DNA of 64,000 nt from Drosophila pseudoobscura (taxonomy: Eukaryota; Arthropoda; Insecta; Diptera; Drosophilidae). Below, piece after piece: positions 42,688 through 54,833 of the stretch; position 1 is the stretch's first letter; every line of letters starts with the position of its first letter. The position numbers were made by a program, and so were the translations under genes. The notes beneath the pieces were generated by a model. It did no database searches. It saw only the letters and a program-made list of their open reading frames with translations, and was not told the origin of the DNA. The DNA lies in the NCBI RefSeq assembly GCF_009870125.1, contig NC_046679.1, positions 930,001 through 994,000 on the forward strand. Reading direction: 5' to 3'.

Positions 42688-45303
42688 TTAGTCCTCCAGG
42701 GTAACGTTGCGGAAGAGATACGACATGGACTCCTTGTTGTGGATGCGGCGTATGGCCTCGGCGATCAGTATGGAGATGTCGATCGTCTTGATCTTGTGGC
42801 ACTGCAGTTTCTGTATCTCGTGTGGAATGGTATTGGTGACAACGATCTACGGCAAACAGATTGAACGAAGAGTTATCCTTAGAGCAGAATGGACAAACGG
42901 GGCTCATACATACCTCATCAATGCAGGACTCATCTAGCAGACGGGGCGCATCTGAGCTGAGCAGACCGTGCGTGGCCAGCACGTAGATCTTGCAGGCTCC
43001 GTTCTCCTTCAGCATCTCGGCGGCGGCCACAAATGACTGGACATCATCAATCAGATCATCCTGGGAGGAGACCGACAGAGATTAGGGGCGTGGTTAATGG
43101 CGAGTGCTATAGGCATTCTCTGTGAGGAATTATACTCACAACCATGATGGCTATGCGTCCATTTACATCGCCCACGATCGTGAGCGGCGGCTTGACCTTC
43201 ACCGGATGCTCCGGCACGCCCACCGACACCGAGGTGGTGCGCTGTCGGCTGCTGCTGCTAATGGGTGCGTGTTGTGGAGTAGAGTTTCTTTACGGATTAG
43301 AGTGGTTGGTCGAGGGTCCGAGGGTCGATTGTGGTGCAGTGTGTGGTGTCGTGTGTTGGTAACCAAAAAAGAAACAGAACCGTGTGGGCGGGGGTTGGGG
43401 AGTGGGGAGAAAGGGTGGGGGGTTGAGTGGCAATCGATTAGAAATCATAAATTAATTCGAATGAATAATCAAATAAATAAAATAATACGAACCTAGGCGC
43501 CGCTGGAAAGCACATTTCAACTGAATTTCCTAATAAATTGCTATACGCACTGCTTGAACACAAATAAAGAGAAATTTCGTTTGTTTTTCGTCTTTTCGAA
43601 TGTTGGATTTTGAATTTCGGATTCATCTGCTGCCAGCTGCCTCGCGTATCGAGCTTCTGGCAGTGGGTGGAAACAGAAGCGAAAGCAGAGCAAGCGGCTA
43701 CAAATCGGAGGAGTCTACGGATAAAGTGCCTCCTGTCTGTCTACGGCTGTGAAGTACGGTCTACAGGACAGAAGCCAACGACAGACAGAACAGATCTAAA
43801 TGGTCTAGCGAATGGCATATGTCCATGGAAGGGTGCGTTTCAGAAGAGTGAGACACTTGAAAGGTACCAATATTTGCAGATAAAGCATGAGCTTCATCTA
43901 CAGACAATGGATTGGATGTTGAATAAAGCATTCGATTGCTCATCAGATATGCGAATTCTCACTGCAATAGTGGAGTTTTCCTTTCATTTGTCTTTGTTGA
44001 CAATTCCGAAACGCACACACTTCCCATTTATGATATTTTTGAGATAAACACGAGCCGTATAATGATTTGATAGCTTTGCGGGTGATAAATGACGAACATT
44101 CTAGTGCTTTTCCAAATAAAACAATACAGATTCTAGTGCAGAGTGCTAATCGAGTGATTCAAAGTGCTTCCAGCTTCGGTTTTAAAACAAAGTTTAGGGG
44201 AAAAGATCAACAGAACACAACCAGAACACAACTCATGGAAGAACAGACAATTTCTAGGGCCGGGATAGCAGCGAGGCCTACAATGGAGATCTGCGGACTG
44301 GGGACTTACCTGGTCGGCGGAGGCGAGTAGCGGCCATCGACCTCGTCGCTTTCTGCCTCCTTTTGCTCGCCATGGATGACGGCCAGGCCCAAACGCAGTC
44401 GCTCCGCATAGGAGTTGGCCTTCTTGGCCACGCCTGGATTGCGGGCCACAATCACGGAATTGCGATATTCGGGTATCTGCCAAGGGATGCATTTAGTTTA
44501 GTTCTCTGTGCATTTTCCGGACTATTCTATGGCTGGCACTCACGCTCTCCTGGATGTACTGCAGAAGGAAGGGCGAGGCCCGCAGGTTGTCCACGGGTAT
44601 ATCGAAGAAGCCCTGGATCTCCTTCTGGTGCAGGTCCATCGTGATGATGTGCGTGAGGCCCGAGGTGCACATCATCTTGGCCAGCAGCTTCGAGACGATG
44701 CAGCCACGCTTGCGCATCTTGCACTGCTTCGAGTACGGCAAGTACGGGATCACGCCCACAATGGAGCGGGCCGACGAGGTCTTGCACGCGTAGGCCATGA
44801 TTAGCAGCTCCATAATGTTGTTGTTCGCGTCCCTGGGGGAAAGAGGAGAAGATTGTTAGATGGGCGACTCGCTATTCTACAGATACTGTGTCTACTTGGT
44901 GCCCGTCTGGATGATGTAGATGTCCTTGCCCCGCACCGAGTCACTGATCTCGACAATCGTCTCTCGATTGGACTTGTGGAAGACGGAACAGCCGCCGTTC
45001 TTCAGACCCATGCGATCGGCGACCATGTTGGCGAGATCCGGGTGCGAGTTGCCATTGATGATGACAATGTCCGACGTGGAGGTGTTGTCCATGTCGCTCC
45101 TGCAACGCTTCGGTGGGCGCACACTGCCTAGTCTGTAACGTAATCAGAGCACACGATAATTAGGGGACACATAGAACAGGGTAAGGGGGGAAAACGAAAT
45201 GGAAACGCAACAGAAACAGTAACAGAAAACATAAAAACAGAAAGCGGGGAATGGGGAATGGGTGCGGTGCGGTGCGGGGGGATAGCTACCTGCGTTTGGA
45301 CAT
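42688..45303 (-). CDS. PRPP synthetase-associated protein (PRPSAP type)
   Basis: Seven exons on the minus strand: 45303..45290, 45132..44896, 44832..44544, 44476..44310, 43257..43140, 43060..42914 and 42846..42688, giving 376 residues. The first coding exon is only 14 bases. The N-terminal half has the ribose-phosphate pyrophosphokinase fold ([53 protein letters not shown]). The C-terminal half has the PRPP-binding phosphoribosyltransferase motif [13 protein letters not shown]. An insertion of about 50 residues after the [18 protein letters not shown] segment, containing [18 protein letters not shown], is typical of the associated proteins (PRPSAP1/2), which bind and restrain catalytic PRPP synthetase, rather than of the enzyme itself. 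It is likely the counterpart of melanogaster CG2246, by memory. It acts in cytosolic nucleotide synthesis. The variable segment sits in its own exon after a 1 kb intron, so isoforms lacking it are possible. Confidence 0.88.
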
Positions 45304-46102
45304 GCTACTGGGGATTGGGTTTGGGTTCATTCACTCCCGTATTCCGTAATCCCATAACCATTAATATAACGCATACGCCACCGCGTTGCCGCAGTCGTTA
45401 CCGTTCCCACGTTACCCTCGCGCACACTTGGGGAGCCCTGCCGCACGTATATCGATTAGCCCCAGTGAACCAATTCCTCAACAGAACAGAGAACAGAGAA
45501 CACAGAACCGAACCACGGATAGAACGCAATCGCAATTAGTGCTGCTGCTACTGATACTTTGTTGCCCAGTTCGGTGGCGACTCCCTGGCTAGCGCAACCG
45601 AAACAGAAACCGCAGCCGAACGCCAGTGCGCATTCCCTCTTCCGGTATTCGGGTAATCCGGTATCGATCAAACAAGGGGCACCCCGTACACATGAGTGGC
45701 GTGGCAACGTCAACGTGTGCCGCCGTCAGACCCACAGCGGAACCACCACTCAGTCAGAACCGTCAGGCAGTCGGCAGTCGAGCGAGAGGAGGGAGCGGAG
45801 GAGCGTCTGCTACACGGGGATTAGCACCATCTCAGATAGAAATCTACGCGCACGCGACTTGCCGCGACATTCGAGTGGCATCGAAGAAAAGTGAAAGCCA
45901 AAGGAAAGCCAAGGAACCCCATCTTCAGGTACAGGCCAGTGGTACAGTGGGGCGTGTCGGTGGCTAATTGAATTTCTATTTCTAAACTCACTCGCAGGTC
46001 ACTCGAGGTGGAAGGGCGAACTGGAGACAGCAGCAGGAGCAGAAGCAGCAGCAACAGCAGGACCGCAGCAAGTGCATGGGTTGAGGAGAGAGAGGCGCAG
46101 GA
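45304..46102. promoter_or_regulatory. Shared head-to-head promoter region
   Basis: Between the divergent start codons of the PRPSAP-like gene and the carboxypeptidase gene there are 799 bases, likely containing both promoters and leaders. TATCGAT-type sequences (about 45450 and 45661) resemble the DRE core common in housekeeping promoters. CAGCAG and GCAGCAACAG runs lie at about 46025-46060. Short open frames here have no recognisable content. Confidence 0.45.
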
Positions 46103-49100
46103 ATGGGCGATTCAGGTGAGTGAAATGGCCATAAATGTGGCAGCGATAAGCGAGTCTGATGCGAGGCATATTTGTGGGCAGAGCGAGATGTGAATACCCT
46201 TCAGGGAAGGCGCATCGAGCTTTTTGAGCTCGAATCAAAGGCAACGTTGAAGGTGCTTTGGGTCTTTTAGTCGGGTCTAATTTTGGGGGAAGTGCTGAAC
46301 ACCTTTGAGGCGTTTTAAATATTCCTCCATTAGGATGGAAGTATTGATAAAGCAATCACATGTCTGCGCCTGCGATAAGGACTTCCACAACGAGTATCCA
46401 GGGAACTAATTCTTATCGTATAGCTTTATTCCGATTTTCGTTTACTTTTTCTCCTATAAGCGTCGTGTAGAGGAAAATGAATAGTCGTATGGCTTCTAGG
46501 AATCCTAATAGTCTAAGGGAATGCGGGAATAGGAATATAGATGCCATATTTCGCTCCTTAGGGTATCGATGAAGCCATTTTTAGAAACTTCAAGGCTCCT
46601 TTTTAGGGGGCGACGCAACCACGAGGCGACTATTCAATTTTAGACACATTTGACGTCTCGCTTAGACTTTTCTTGAGGCGTTGCAGTTGCGGCAGCGAGT
46701 GCCCTGGAAACTGGCGGCACGCATATGTGCCACATAACGGGGCAGCAGCAGGAGCAGGGGCTGTGGCCGGGAGGCACAAGTTTAAAGATAGCATCTGGGA
46801 GGGATTAGAAAGGAGGTGGTGCAGTCGGCCCATCCGCAGGCGAAGAAAGTTATGACAGGTTGGGGCTGCCTGCCAGAGGATTAGGTCCGACACTTCAGAG
46901 GCCCTTCGACTTAGAGGAAAGTAGAACGTTCCCAGAGGCAGACGCACAAAACAGAAGACGCGGAACAGTGAACGACATAATGCTGGGCATTGCCTGTGAT
47001 CCGCTTGAGCACACGAGCATGTACGAGCGTGGCTCGGAGGGTATAAGAGCATATAAGACATTATAAGTCCACTTCCACTGATTGACCTTCCCCCAATTTC
47101 CATTTACAGACAGCGAGGACAGCGATGGAGAGGGCGGCCTGGGCAATGTGTCCCGCGTGATTATCCGTCCGCCGGGGCAGAGCGGCAAGGCGAAGCGGGG
47201 CCACCTGTGCTTCGATGCGGCCTTCGAGACGGGGAATCTGGGCAAGGCCGAGCTGGTGGGGGAGTTCGAGTACGATCTGTTCCTGCGGCCGGACACGTGC
47301 AATCCGCGCTTCCGCTTCTGGTTCAACTTCACGGTGGACAACGTCAAGCAGGACCAGCGGGTGCTCTTCAACATCGTGAACCTCAGCAAGAGCCGCAATC
47401 TGTTCGCCTCCGGCCTCACGCCACTCGTCAAGAGCTCCAGTCGGCCCAAGTGGCAGCGGATGTCCAAGCGGCAGGTGTTCTTCTACCGGTCGGCCATGCA
47501 CCAGGGCCACTACGTCCTCAGCTTTGCCTTCATCTTCGAGAAGGAGGAGGACGTCTACCAGTTCGCTCTGGCCTGGCCCTACAGCTACTCCCGCCTCCAG
47601 TCCTATTTGAATGTGATCGATGCACGGCAGGGCACAGACAAGCGCTTCACGCGATGCGTCCTCATCAAGTCGCTGGTGAGTGCAGTGGAGTCCTCTCTTG
47701 TTTCCTGTTTCCAGATTCCCGTCTCTAACCGTCTTTTTCCCGCAGCAAAACAGAAATGTGGATCTGCTGACCATCGATCAGGTGACGCATAAGCAGCGCT
47801 CCACTAATCGCTTGGATCGCAGCTTCATTCGTGTCATCGTGATCGTCTGTCGAACGCACTCCAGCGAGGCCCCCGCCTCCCACGTCTGCCAGGGCCTCAT
47901 CGAGTTCCTCGTGGGCAACCATCCGATAGCGGCGGTCCTGCGCGAGAACTTTGTGTTCAAGATCGTGCCGATGGCCAATCCGGATGGCGTGTTCCTGGGC
48001 AACAACCGCTGCAATCTGATGGGCCAGGACATGAACCGCAACTGGCATCTGGCCTCGGAGTTCACGCAGCCGGAGCTGCACGCCATCAGGGGGATGCTGA
48101 AGGAGCTGGATAATTCGGATGTGAGTGCGGGTTTGCAGTGGAAGTGGAATTGGATCTCAGATGGAGATGGACTCACCTGCTCCTCCCTTTGCAGACATAT
48201 CAGATTGATTTCGTGATCGATCTGCATGCCAACAGCAGCATGCACGGCTGCTTCGTGTACGGGAACACGTACGAGGATGTCTACCGCTACGAGCGACACC
48301 TGGTCTTCCCGCGACTCTTCGCCAGCAATGCCCCCGACTATGTGGCCGAGCACACGATGTTCAATGCCGACGACCGAAAGGCGGGCAGCCTCAGGAGATT
48401 CAGCTGCGAGCGCCTCAGCGACACGGTAAACGCCTACACCCTGGAGGTGTCCATGGCGGGTCATTTTCTGCGCGACGGCAAGACGGTGGCCCTCTACAAC
48501 GAGGATGGATGTGAGTACAGTCACTCCGCCAGATGTTCTCTAGCTAAATTCTTCCCTTGCCTCTTCGTAGACTACCGCGTGGGTAGGAATCTTGCCCGCA
48601 CCCTGCTCCAGTACTACCGCTTTATCAACATCCTGCCCGTGCCCCTCGTGCCGGAGGTGCGGGGCAAACGAAGGGGCCGCCTGCGCAACCAGCACTCCCG
48701 CTCACGTTCCAAGACGCGCTACGAGGTCAAGCCCCGACCCAAGACCCCGCGCTGTCACGCCCCCATATCGTACAACAATCTGAGCATCTGCTACGATTCC
48801 GGAGGAGGTGGAGGAGGATCCTCCGATGAAGGAGGCTTCTCCCCCGTCCGACCACTGGCACCCGGAAGCAGCAGCTTCAGCGGCTGCCGCAACTACCGGA
48901 GGGCGGCTACTGCCACTTGCCCTGCGGCCCACGATCAGTATTCCTCTTTTTCCTTGGGTGCACTCAAAACAGGAAGTGATCATGGAGGAGCCGTTGGCCA
49001 GGGCAAGAGATCGGCGAGGGTGACCATCGAGGTGCCGCTGCCCGTGAACGTACCCCCCAAGCCCTACCTCTCCATCATTGACCTCAATCAGCTGACGAGG

Positions 49101-49151
49101 GGTAGCCTGAAGCTCAAATCGAACAGTTTCGATGCAGCCGACAGGCGATAG
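46103..49151 (+). CDS. Cytosolic carboxypeptidase (M14D, AGBL/CCP family)
   Basis: Five exons: 46103..46115, 47110..47675, 47746..48120, 48195..48510 and 48571..49151, giving 616 residues. The first coding exon is 13 bases (MGDS) and joins an acidic stretch (DSEDSDGEGG). An N-terminal beta-sandwich typical of this family (RPDTCNPRFRFWFNFTVDN) precedes the metallopeptidase. The zinc ligands are His and Glu of RTHSSEAPASHV and His of IDLHANSSMHG; NPDGVFLGNNRCN with GQDMNRNW supplies the substrate Arg/Asn residues, and the catalytic Glu is in TLEVSMAGHF. These enzymes trim glutamate side chains or C-terminal residues from tubulin. Composition suggests the CCP6/AGBL4-like group and probably melanogaster CG31019, by memory. 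The C-terminal 150 residues are basic and low-complexity (HSRSRSKTRYEVKPRP) with a Gly/Ser run. A poly(A) signal lies at about 49241. Confidence 0.9.
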
Positions 49152-51120
49152 AAAGAGAGTGAGTGAGTGAGAGAGAGAGAGAGAGAGTAAGTGGATAACT
49201 GTAATTGTTCCTTTTGTACGCTTTCCGCTTCGTTTTTTCTAAATAAACAGTTAATGTCTCCGAAAATTGAGCAACAAGTCAGGTGGGTCGGCGAATGAGT
49301 GGGAATGCCATTTGCTGGGCTTATCCGCTTATCTCTGTGCTGTTGCGCACCATTTGGCCCCCTGCCAGGAGGCGATTCGTCGGGAGGGGAATGACTCGAC
49401 TCATTGCATTGCGAGATAGCACTCATCACTCGTATCAAGTCGAATCATGTCTAGGTGGATGTCTATTGCATATTAAAAGCGCCGTTAGATGTGACTACGA
49501 ACAAATAAACAAAGAGCAGCCACTATGCAAAGACACGAACACACACACACACAGTGTGAGAAATGAGTGGCAAGTGAGTCGAGTGTGTGCGACGCGACCT
49601 TCTACTCAACAACAGCACGTGAGTGCAGAGTGCGAGTGTAATATCAATTAGCTGGATGTCTGTCCCACTTTTATCTTATCTTATACACACACATTTATAT
49701 AGCAAATTATACCAATGCAGTCAGCGGCAGGCATCAGCTGTACCACCCATTACCTGGGAAAGGATCGGGGGCAGGCGACAGAAATCTCACTCAGCCACAC
49801 TCGACTCGGAAAACACGCGCGAAAACCGCTGATAAGAGTGTGGCGAGCGTGCCAGCAGCAAGGCGGAATGTGAGTGGATCAGCAGGCAGGCAGCAACCGA
49901 AAGACCGAACCGAGTGTAAGGGCTTCCGACCTGATTAACGCTTTCAATTAACATGAAATCAATAAAAAAAGACAGACCGCACTCTTCTTTCTCGGTTCCT
50001 CTTTTGTATAAATAAAAGCGAATTGGAATAGAAGGCAAAATGGAGCGCAAAATAGAGTGAGGTGAGAGCGGCCAGCGTTGCCAGACTGCCAGAGTAAGAT
50101 GCGAACAGCTGTTTGATGTGGCAGTGTATGGATGCAGTTATTTAAATTATTCAAAATAAATGTTTTTAAATGGTAAATAAAAAAATCAAAGCAAAGAGAA
50201 CACCAGATCACGGGGAGGGTGGTGAAGGGCACAGTTTGGGAGCAGGAACTGGTTTTTTGGTTAGCACGCAATTTCAAATTGGTTAAACAAACAAGCAACA
50301 GAAACGTCTGTACATATAAATGGAATATATTCTCACAACCTGGCTAACAGCATGTTGACGGGCACTGGGAAGGTAGACACAGACACAGTCACAGGATGGA
50401 GAGGGGGAGGAGTGGAGAACACAAATAATTAAAACACAAAGCGGGAGGGAGGAGGGTAGACACACACACACACAAACATCAGAAACACGCAGTGGGAGAG
50501 ACACTAATTAAATTATATATGGAACACAGAAATATGTAAATGGAAAGCCAAAAGCCGCTTTTACTTGTTCCGCTGCAGCAGCATGACGCAGTTCCTCTGA
50601 ATATGGCTGCACTTCTTCGATATCTATATCTATATCTTCCTTTCCTTCTGCTCTTGTTTTCGTTGTTTTATCTGAATTATTGATTGAAATTCTCGAGTTA
50701 TTTTTACAGTTATTTTGACTCTTTCGCTGCGCGTGAGAACAGCAACTGAAGTGGCGTCGGCGTGGGCAGCCGCAGCTGCTACACACGGTGCAGCACAGAG
50801 AAATAAATAGAGAAGTACATACACACACACTGAACTTAGCTGAAGCAACTAGAGAGATAATTACTCTTTGGGGAGGACACGTTCGAAAATAAATTGCTCC
50901 GAAATGAGTTTCTAATCTGCCAGCTGTTGAGTGTTGCGCGGGGCGTTGCCAGACAGTCGTTCTGCGCAAATGAGCACATTTTGTGCACTCGATTAAAGCA
51001 CTCGACTGGCAAATTGGTAAGCGGGGAAAATTTTAAATGTGGAGCGTGCAAAATATTTTGTTTTAGTGTGAAATCGTGAAACCGAGATCATTGATATAAA
51101 GTGTTTTAAACTCTTTGGAC
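49152..51120. other. Intergenic, about 2 kb, GA and CA microsatellites
   Basis: GA repeats lie at 49158-49188, CA repeats at 49540-49552, and GT/CA-rich runs near 50460-50475 and 50818-50828. A minus-strand open frame at 50508-50969 ends in a plausible acidic stretch (KEDIDIDIEEVQPYSEELR) but has no start context or recognised domain; I do not call it a gene. Confidence 0.45.
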
Positions 51121-52894
51121 ATGTTGCTGGTGCTATTGTTTTATATCTGCGCATGTTCTGCCGATGAGGAAGCTGACTATAGTTTGGCTGTGGATTCCCT
51201 GGGGGAGCTGATACCGTTGGAACGCTACTATTACGGCAATTTGAGTGCATTTGCGGACAAAATGGAGGCAAAATTGATCACGATTCGACGGTAAATAAAT
51301 ATTTTTATGGAATAAAATTGACAATTAATTGATTAATATTCTTGTCAGGGCACTTTCCAAGATGCGCCCTGTCCTGGAGGCGGCCGAGGACAAGCAAGAG
51401 CGCTTTGTGGGAAATCCTCTGCACGCGTACTCCCTTCTGAGACACCTGCACCACGACTGGCCCAATTGGTTGGATTTTGTAGAGGAACCTGTTGGTGCAG
51501 AGGAGATTAAGCACTTCCGCTCTCTGGAACTGCTGCTCCCTAGCCGGGCGGACATAGCCGATGCTGCTTTTGGATTGGAGCAGATCCGGGATATGTATGG
51601 GCAGACTGAGCGGGATATGGCCATCGGACTGCTCGATGGACAGCAGCATAAGTGAGATACTGCTGCCGCGAAAGGATTCCGAACTGATTTTCCTCTTTTG
51701 CAGCGTCCAACTCACTGCCATGGATTGCTGGAGCCTGGGCAAACATTACTTCCACCTGAAGAGCTTTGTGCAGGCGAGTGTTTGGCTGGGATTGGCCGCG
51801 GATCGGTACAATGTCAGTGAGGAGGATATATATGCCGTCCAGGGCTTCCATCGCGTTGAGTTGTGGCAGCTGCAGGCGGGATCTCTGATGCGACAGAGTG
51901 GGATACCATTTTCCTCTTACATTTCTACGTTTCAAGAGATTACCTTTCGCAGGTCGCAACGATGATGCCTTGGCTGTCATTAACGGTGCCTTGGAAAAGC
52001 TGCCTTTTGACATGCGTCTGCTGAGCCTGCGTTCGAGGCTGGAAAATCGCTGGCTAGTGAGGCCCCGCCTGGACTACGAAGAGGATTCTCTGCCAGCAGT
52101 CACCGATGTGCAGCGAGGATGTCGCGGCGAGTACCCATGGAAGTCGACGCTCCACTGTCGGTTCAGTTGGAGACCATCCTTCTATGCCCGACTTAAGGTT
52201 GAAGAGGTCCTGCTGGATCCCTACATTGTGCTCTACCACGACGTGGTGTCCGGTAAGGAGATGGAGCTGCTTAAGGACTACGGAAGGACGAATCTAACAC
52301 ATGATCCCCTGAGAAGCGGGCTTTCGGCTAAGCACTGCGCTCTCCCCGAATCCCTTCCGCTGGTGCAGAGCCTCCACCAGCGACTTTGGGACATGACTGG
52401 ATTGAGTTTAAACGGATCCGAGAGTTGGCTTATTACCAACTACGGGATTGGGGGCTTCCTTGGCCTCCACAAGGACTACTTCGATGAGGTTATCCTTACG
52501 TTATTCTTTTTTAACCTTATAGATTTTCATTTTGTGATTGCGTTTTGCAGATCGAAGAGGAATTGCAAGGCGACAATCGCCTGTTCACCATCCAGATATT
52601 TGTAAGTTGAGAAGCAGGTCTTCATACAGGATAAGCTGACTCGTTATTCCCTTCTTTCCTTCTTCCCTTCAGCTGAGCAACGTCTCGCAGGGCGGCTACA
52701 CAGTGTTCCCCAATCTGGAAGTGGCCGTGAAGCCCCAAGCAGGCACTGCTTTAGTCTTCTACAATCTGCTGGACTCGTTGGTGGGGGATACACGCACTAG
52801 ACACTTTGGCTGCCCCGTCATTGATGGCGACAAGTGGATAGCCACGAAGTTCCTCTCTGCGAAGGAGCAGACCCTCAGGAGGAGGGGGCAATGA
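51121..52894 (+). CDS. Prolyl 4-hydroxylase alpha subunit, cluster gene A
   Basis: Six exons: 51121..51290, 51349..51651, 51704..51897, 51953..52488, 52551..52601 and 52673..52894, giving 491 residues. The order is a signal peptide (MLLVLLFYICACSA), an N-terminal P4Ha_N helical domain, the peptide-binding TPR-like domain (DCWSLGKHYFHLKSF) and a C-terminal 2-oxoglutarate/Fe(II) dioxygenase. Iron ligands are His395 and Asp397 (GLHKDYFDE) and His462 (RTRHFGCPVIDGDKW), with Lys472 for 2-oxoglutarate; the His-Lys spacing of ten matches the family. The enzyme works in the ER as a complex with protein disulfide isomerase, hydroxylating proline in collagen-like repeats. Two donors are unusual: A|GTGGGA after exon 3 and GAG|GTTATC after exon 4. 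Phases close only with these. It is one of several tandem genes matching the 99F PH4alpha cluster. Confidence 0.9.
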
Positions 52895-53037
52895 AAGTGT
52901 ATTCTCTGTATTTTGCACGCATAAACGATGCATTTTTAGTGGCACAGATAATTAAATTTGTCAGGGCATAATCATCCGTGTCAAATGGCTAAATCTGAAG
53001 GCCACTTGTGGCATTTCTTGAAGATCATTTCCTCATT

Positions 53038-54833
53038 ATGGCTGCGCTACGGTACACGTTGTTGCTCTTGTGCCTGGCTTGCCCCTTTCTCGAGGCGGTT
53101 CTTGACGAGAAACGCTTCCAGGGAATGCTAACTCTAGAGCGGGAACTGATTCAGAATCTGCGAGACTATGCCCTGGAGCTGACGGGGAAGATCAGCCTCA
53201 TCAATGGGTGAGTCTGAAAGAGGGTCCTTTCCCTTCTGATCGATACCTCTTCGTCCTCCATAGCGCTCTGAGGGAGTACAACGAAGAGATCGAAGAGGCC
53301 AACGAGGATCCGGAGGTGTATCTGTCGAATCCGCTGAATGCCTTCCGGCTGATACGGCACATGCACCAGGATTGGGTCAGCTGGCAAGTATACATGGAGG
53401 AGCAAGTAGGGCCTGACCAGGTGGCGAAGCTGGAACGCATCCTGCCGCAGCTGCCCCAGCGGCAGGACTTCCAGGCGGCGGCCCAAACAGTGCAGAGCCT
53501 GGCCGAGTTTTACGCATACGAACCTTCCTTCCTGGTGGCCCAAAAGGAGTTCTACAGGTGAGAAAGGAAAGCTTCTCCTGGGTAAACCCCCTCCTTACCT
53601 CCTGGTTTCGTTTAGCAACCTTTATCTTTCCCCTTTGGACTGCTACCACATGGGTTTGGAGATATACAAGAAGGAGAACTACCATGAGGCCATCAAATGG
53701 TTCACCGTAGCAGCCGAGAACTACACCGCGTCGCCGTACAGCGATCTCTACAGCGTGCTGGGTACGTCTCGCTCTGAGGCGTATCGAATGCAGGCCAGGA
53801 CCTACGACAAACTCAGTGGGTGATGGTCACAGATCCAAAGATCTCCGCGTAAATTTTGGTTCTCTTGCAGACCGAGAGGAGGTGTTCCTGGCCTACCAGA
53901 ATGCCGTAATACTTGATGAATACAACGTGCACCTGCTGCAGGAGTCCGGTGTCCAAGAGCTGCGCAGCCTGCGCGAGCCCGAGCCCATGAAACCCATCGA
54001 GGCGCCCGTGACTACACCCAGTCCCCTGCAGCGCCAGTGTCAGGAAAGCTTCGACGCGCACTTCGCCGTTTGTGCGTACAATTCGATATTGTCGCCCTTC
54101 CTGTGGCTGGCCCCGCTACGCTACGAGGAGGTGCTCTCCTCTCCCTACATTGTAATCTACAGGGATGCCTTTTACGAGACAGAGGTCGCACATATCCGAG
54201 ACGCCCTCAAGCGGTGTCCACTGGAAGCCATGATCCATATGGATGGCGGTATAGAAGGCTGTTCTATCCCGGATGAATACAGTCCGGTGATGAAGCGCCT
54301 GGAGCAGCGGGTGCAGGACATGACGGGTTACTTCAAGCCCGCAGATAACTTCCATGTGCTAGAGTACGCCCAGCAAGAGCCCTTCCGTCTGTTCCAGCTG
54401 TTCAAGGACTCCTCCAAAGTAATCGGATGATCCTTTTAGGTTTCTTTGTCTCTCTTTCCTTTATGTATGATTTCATTGCAGTTTTCCGACCTGGACTTTA
54501 ACGAAATCGAGGGAACTGCTATCTTCTTTGTAGGTTTTAAGGAAATTTCTGCCTCCCTCACTGATTCCCATTTCTTTCCAGCTGAATGATGTAGAGGTTG
54601 GCGGAGCTATCACTATACCACACTATCCAATGTCAGTGCATCCGCGGCAGGGCGACGTCTTGATCACATTCCACGAAGGCGACTTTGAGCACACCGTCTG
54701 CCCCAATGTGGTGGGCAGTGGATTGGGTATAGCTTTGGCAGTCCTTCACCAGTTATGGCCTCTCATCAATGATCGATAATCTTCTCTTTTTGCAGTCTTG
54801 TTAAAGTTTCTGTACGTGGACCCGGAAGACTGA
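53038..54833 (+). CDS. Prolyl 4-hydroxylase alpha-like protein lacking active-site residues, cluster gene B
   Basis: Seven exons: 53038..53207, 53264..53557, 53616..53815, 53871..54418, 54482..54529, 54582..54726 and 54796..54833, giving 480 residues. The signal peptide (RYTLLLLCLACPFLEA), P4Ha_N domain (NPLNAFRLIRHMHQDW) and TPR-like peptide-binding domain (CYHMGLEIYKKENYHEAI) are normal. In the dioxygenase the HxD iron motif is gone: where relatives have GGHYxxHFD this protein reads EYAQQEPFRLFQLF. The Lys for 2-oxoglutarate is also absent (PNVVGSGL where relatives have PVIDG followed by SKK, AKT or DKW). The distal His remains (FEHTVCPN). The frame is nonetheless open with good splice sites, so this looks like a maintained pseudoenzyme rather than a decayed gene, perhaps a peptide-binding chaperone or assembly partner; that role is inference. 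The donor after exon 3 is A|GTGGGT, as in gene A. Confidence 0.85.

Noticed and set aside
45626-45967. Plus-strand open frame in the shared promoter region
   Set aside because: Arg/Ser-rich low complexity without domain; it overlaps the likely leader of the carboxypeptidase transcript and has no conserved start.
50508-50969. Minus-strand open frame of 153 residues between the carboxypeptidase and PH4alpha gene A
   Set aside because: Cysteine-rich start with microsatellite-derived residues and no domain. The plausible acidic end alone is not enough for a gene call.
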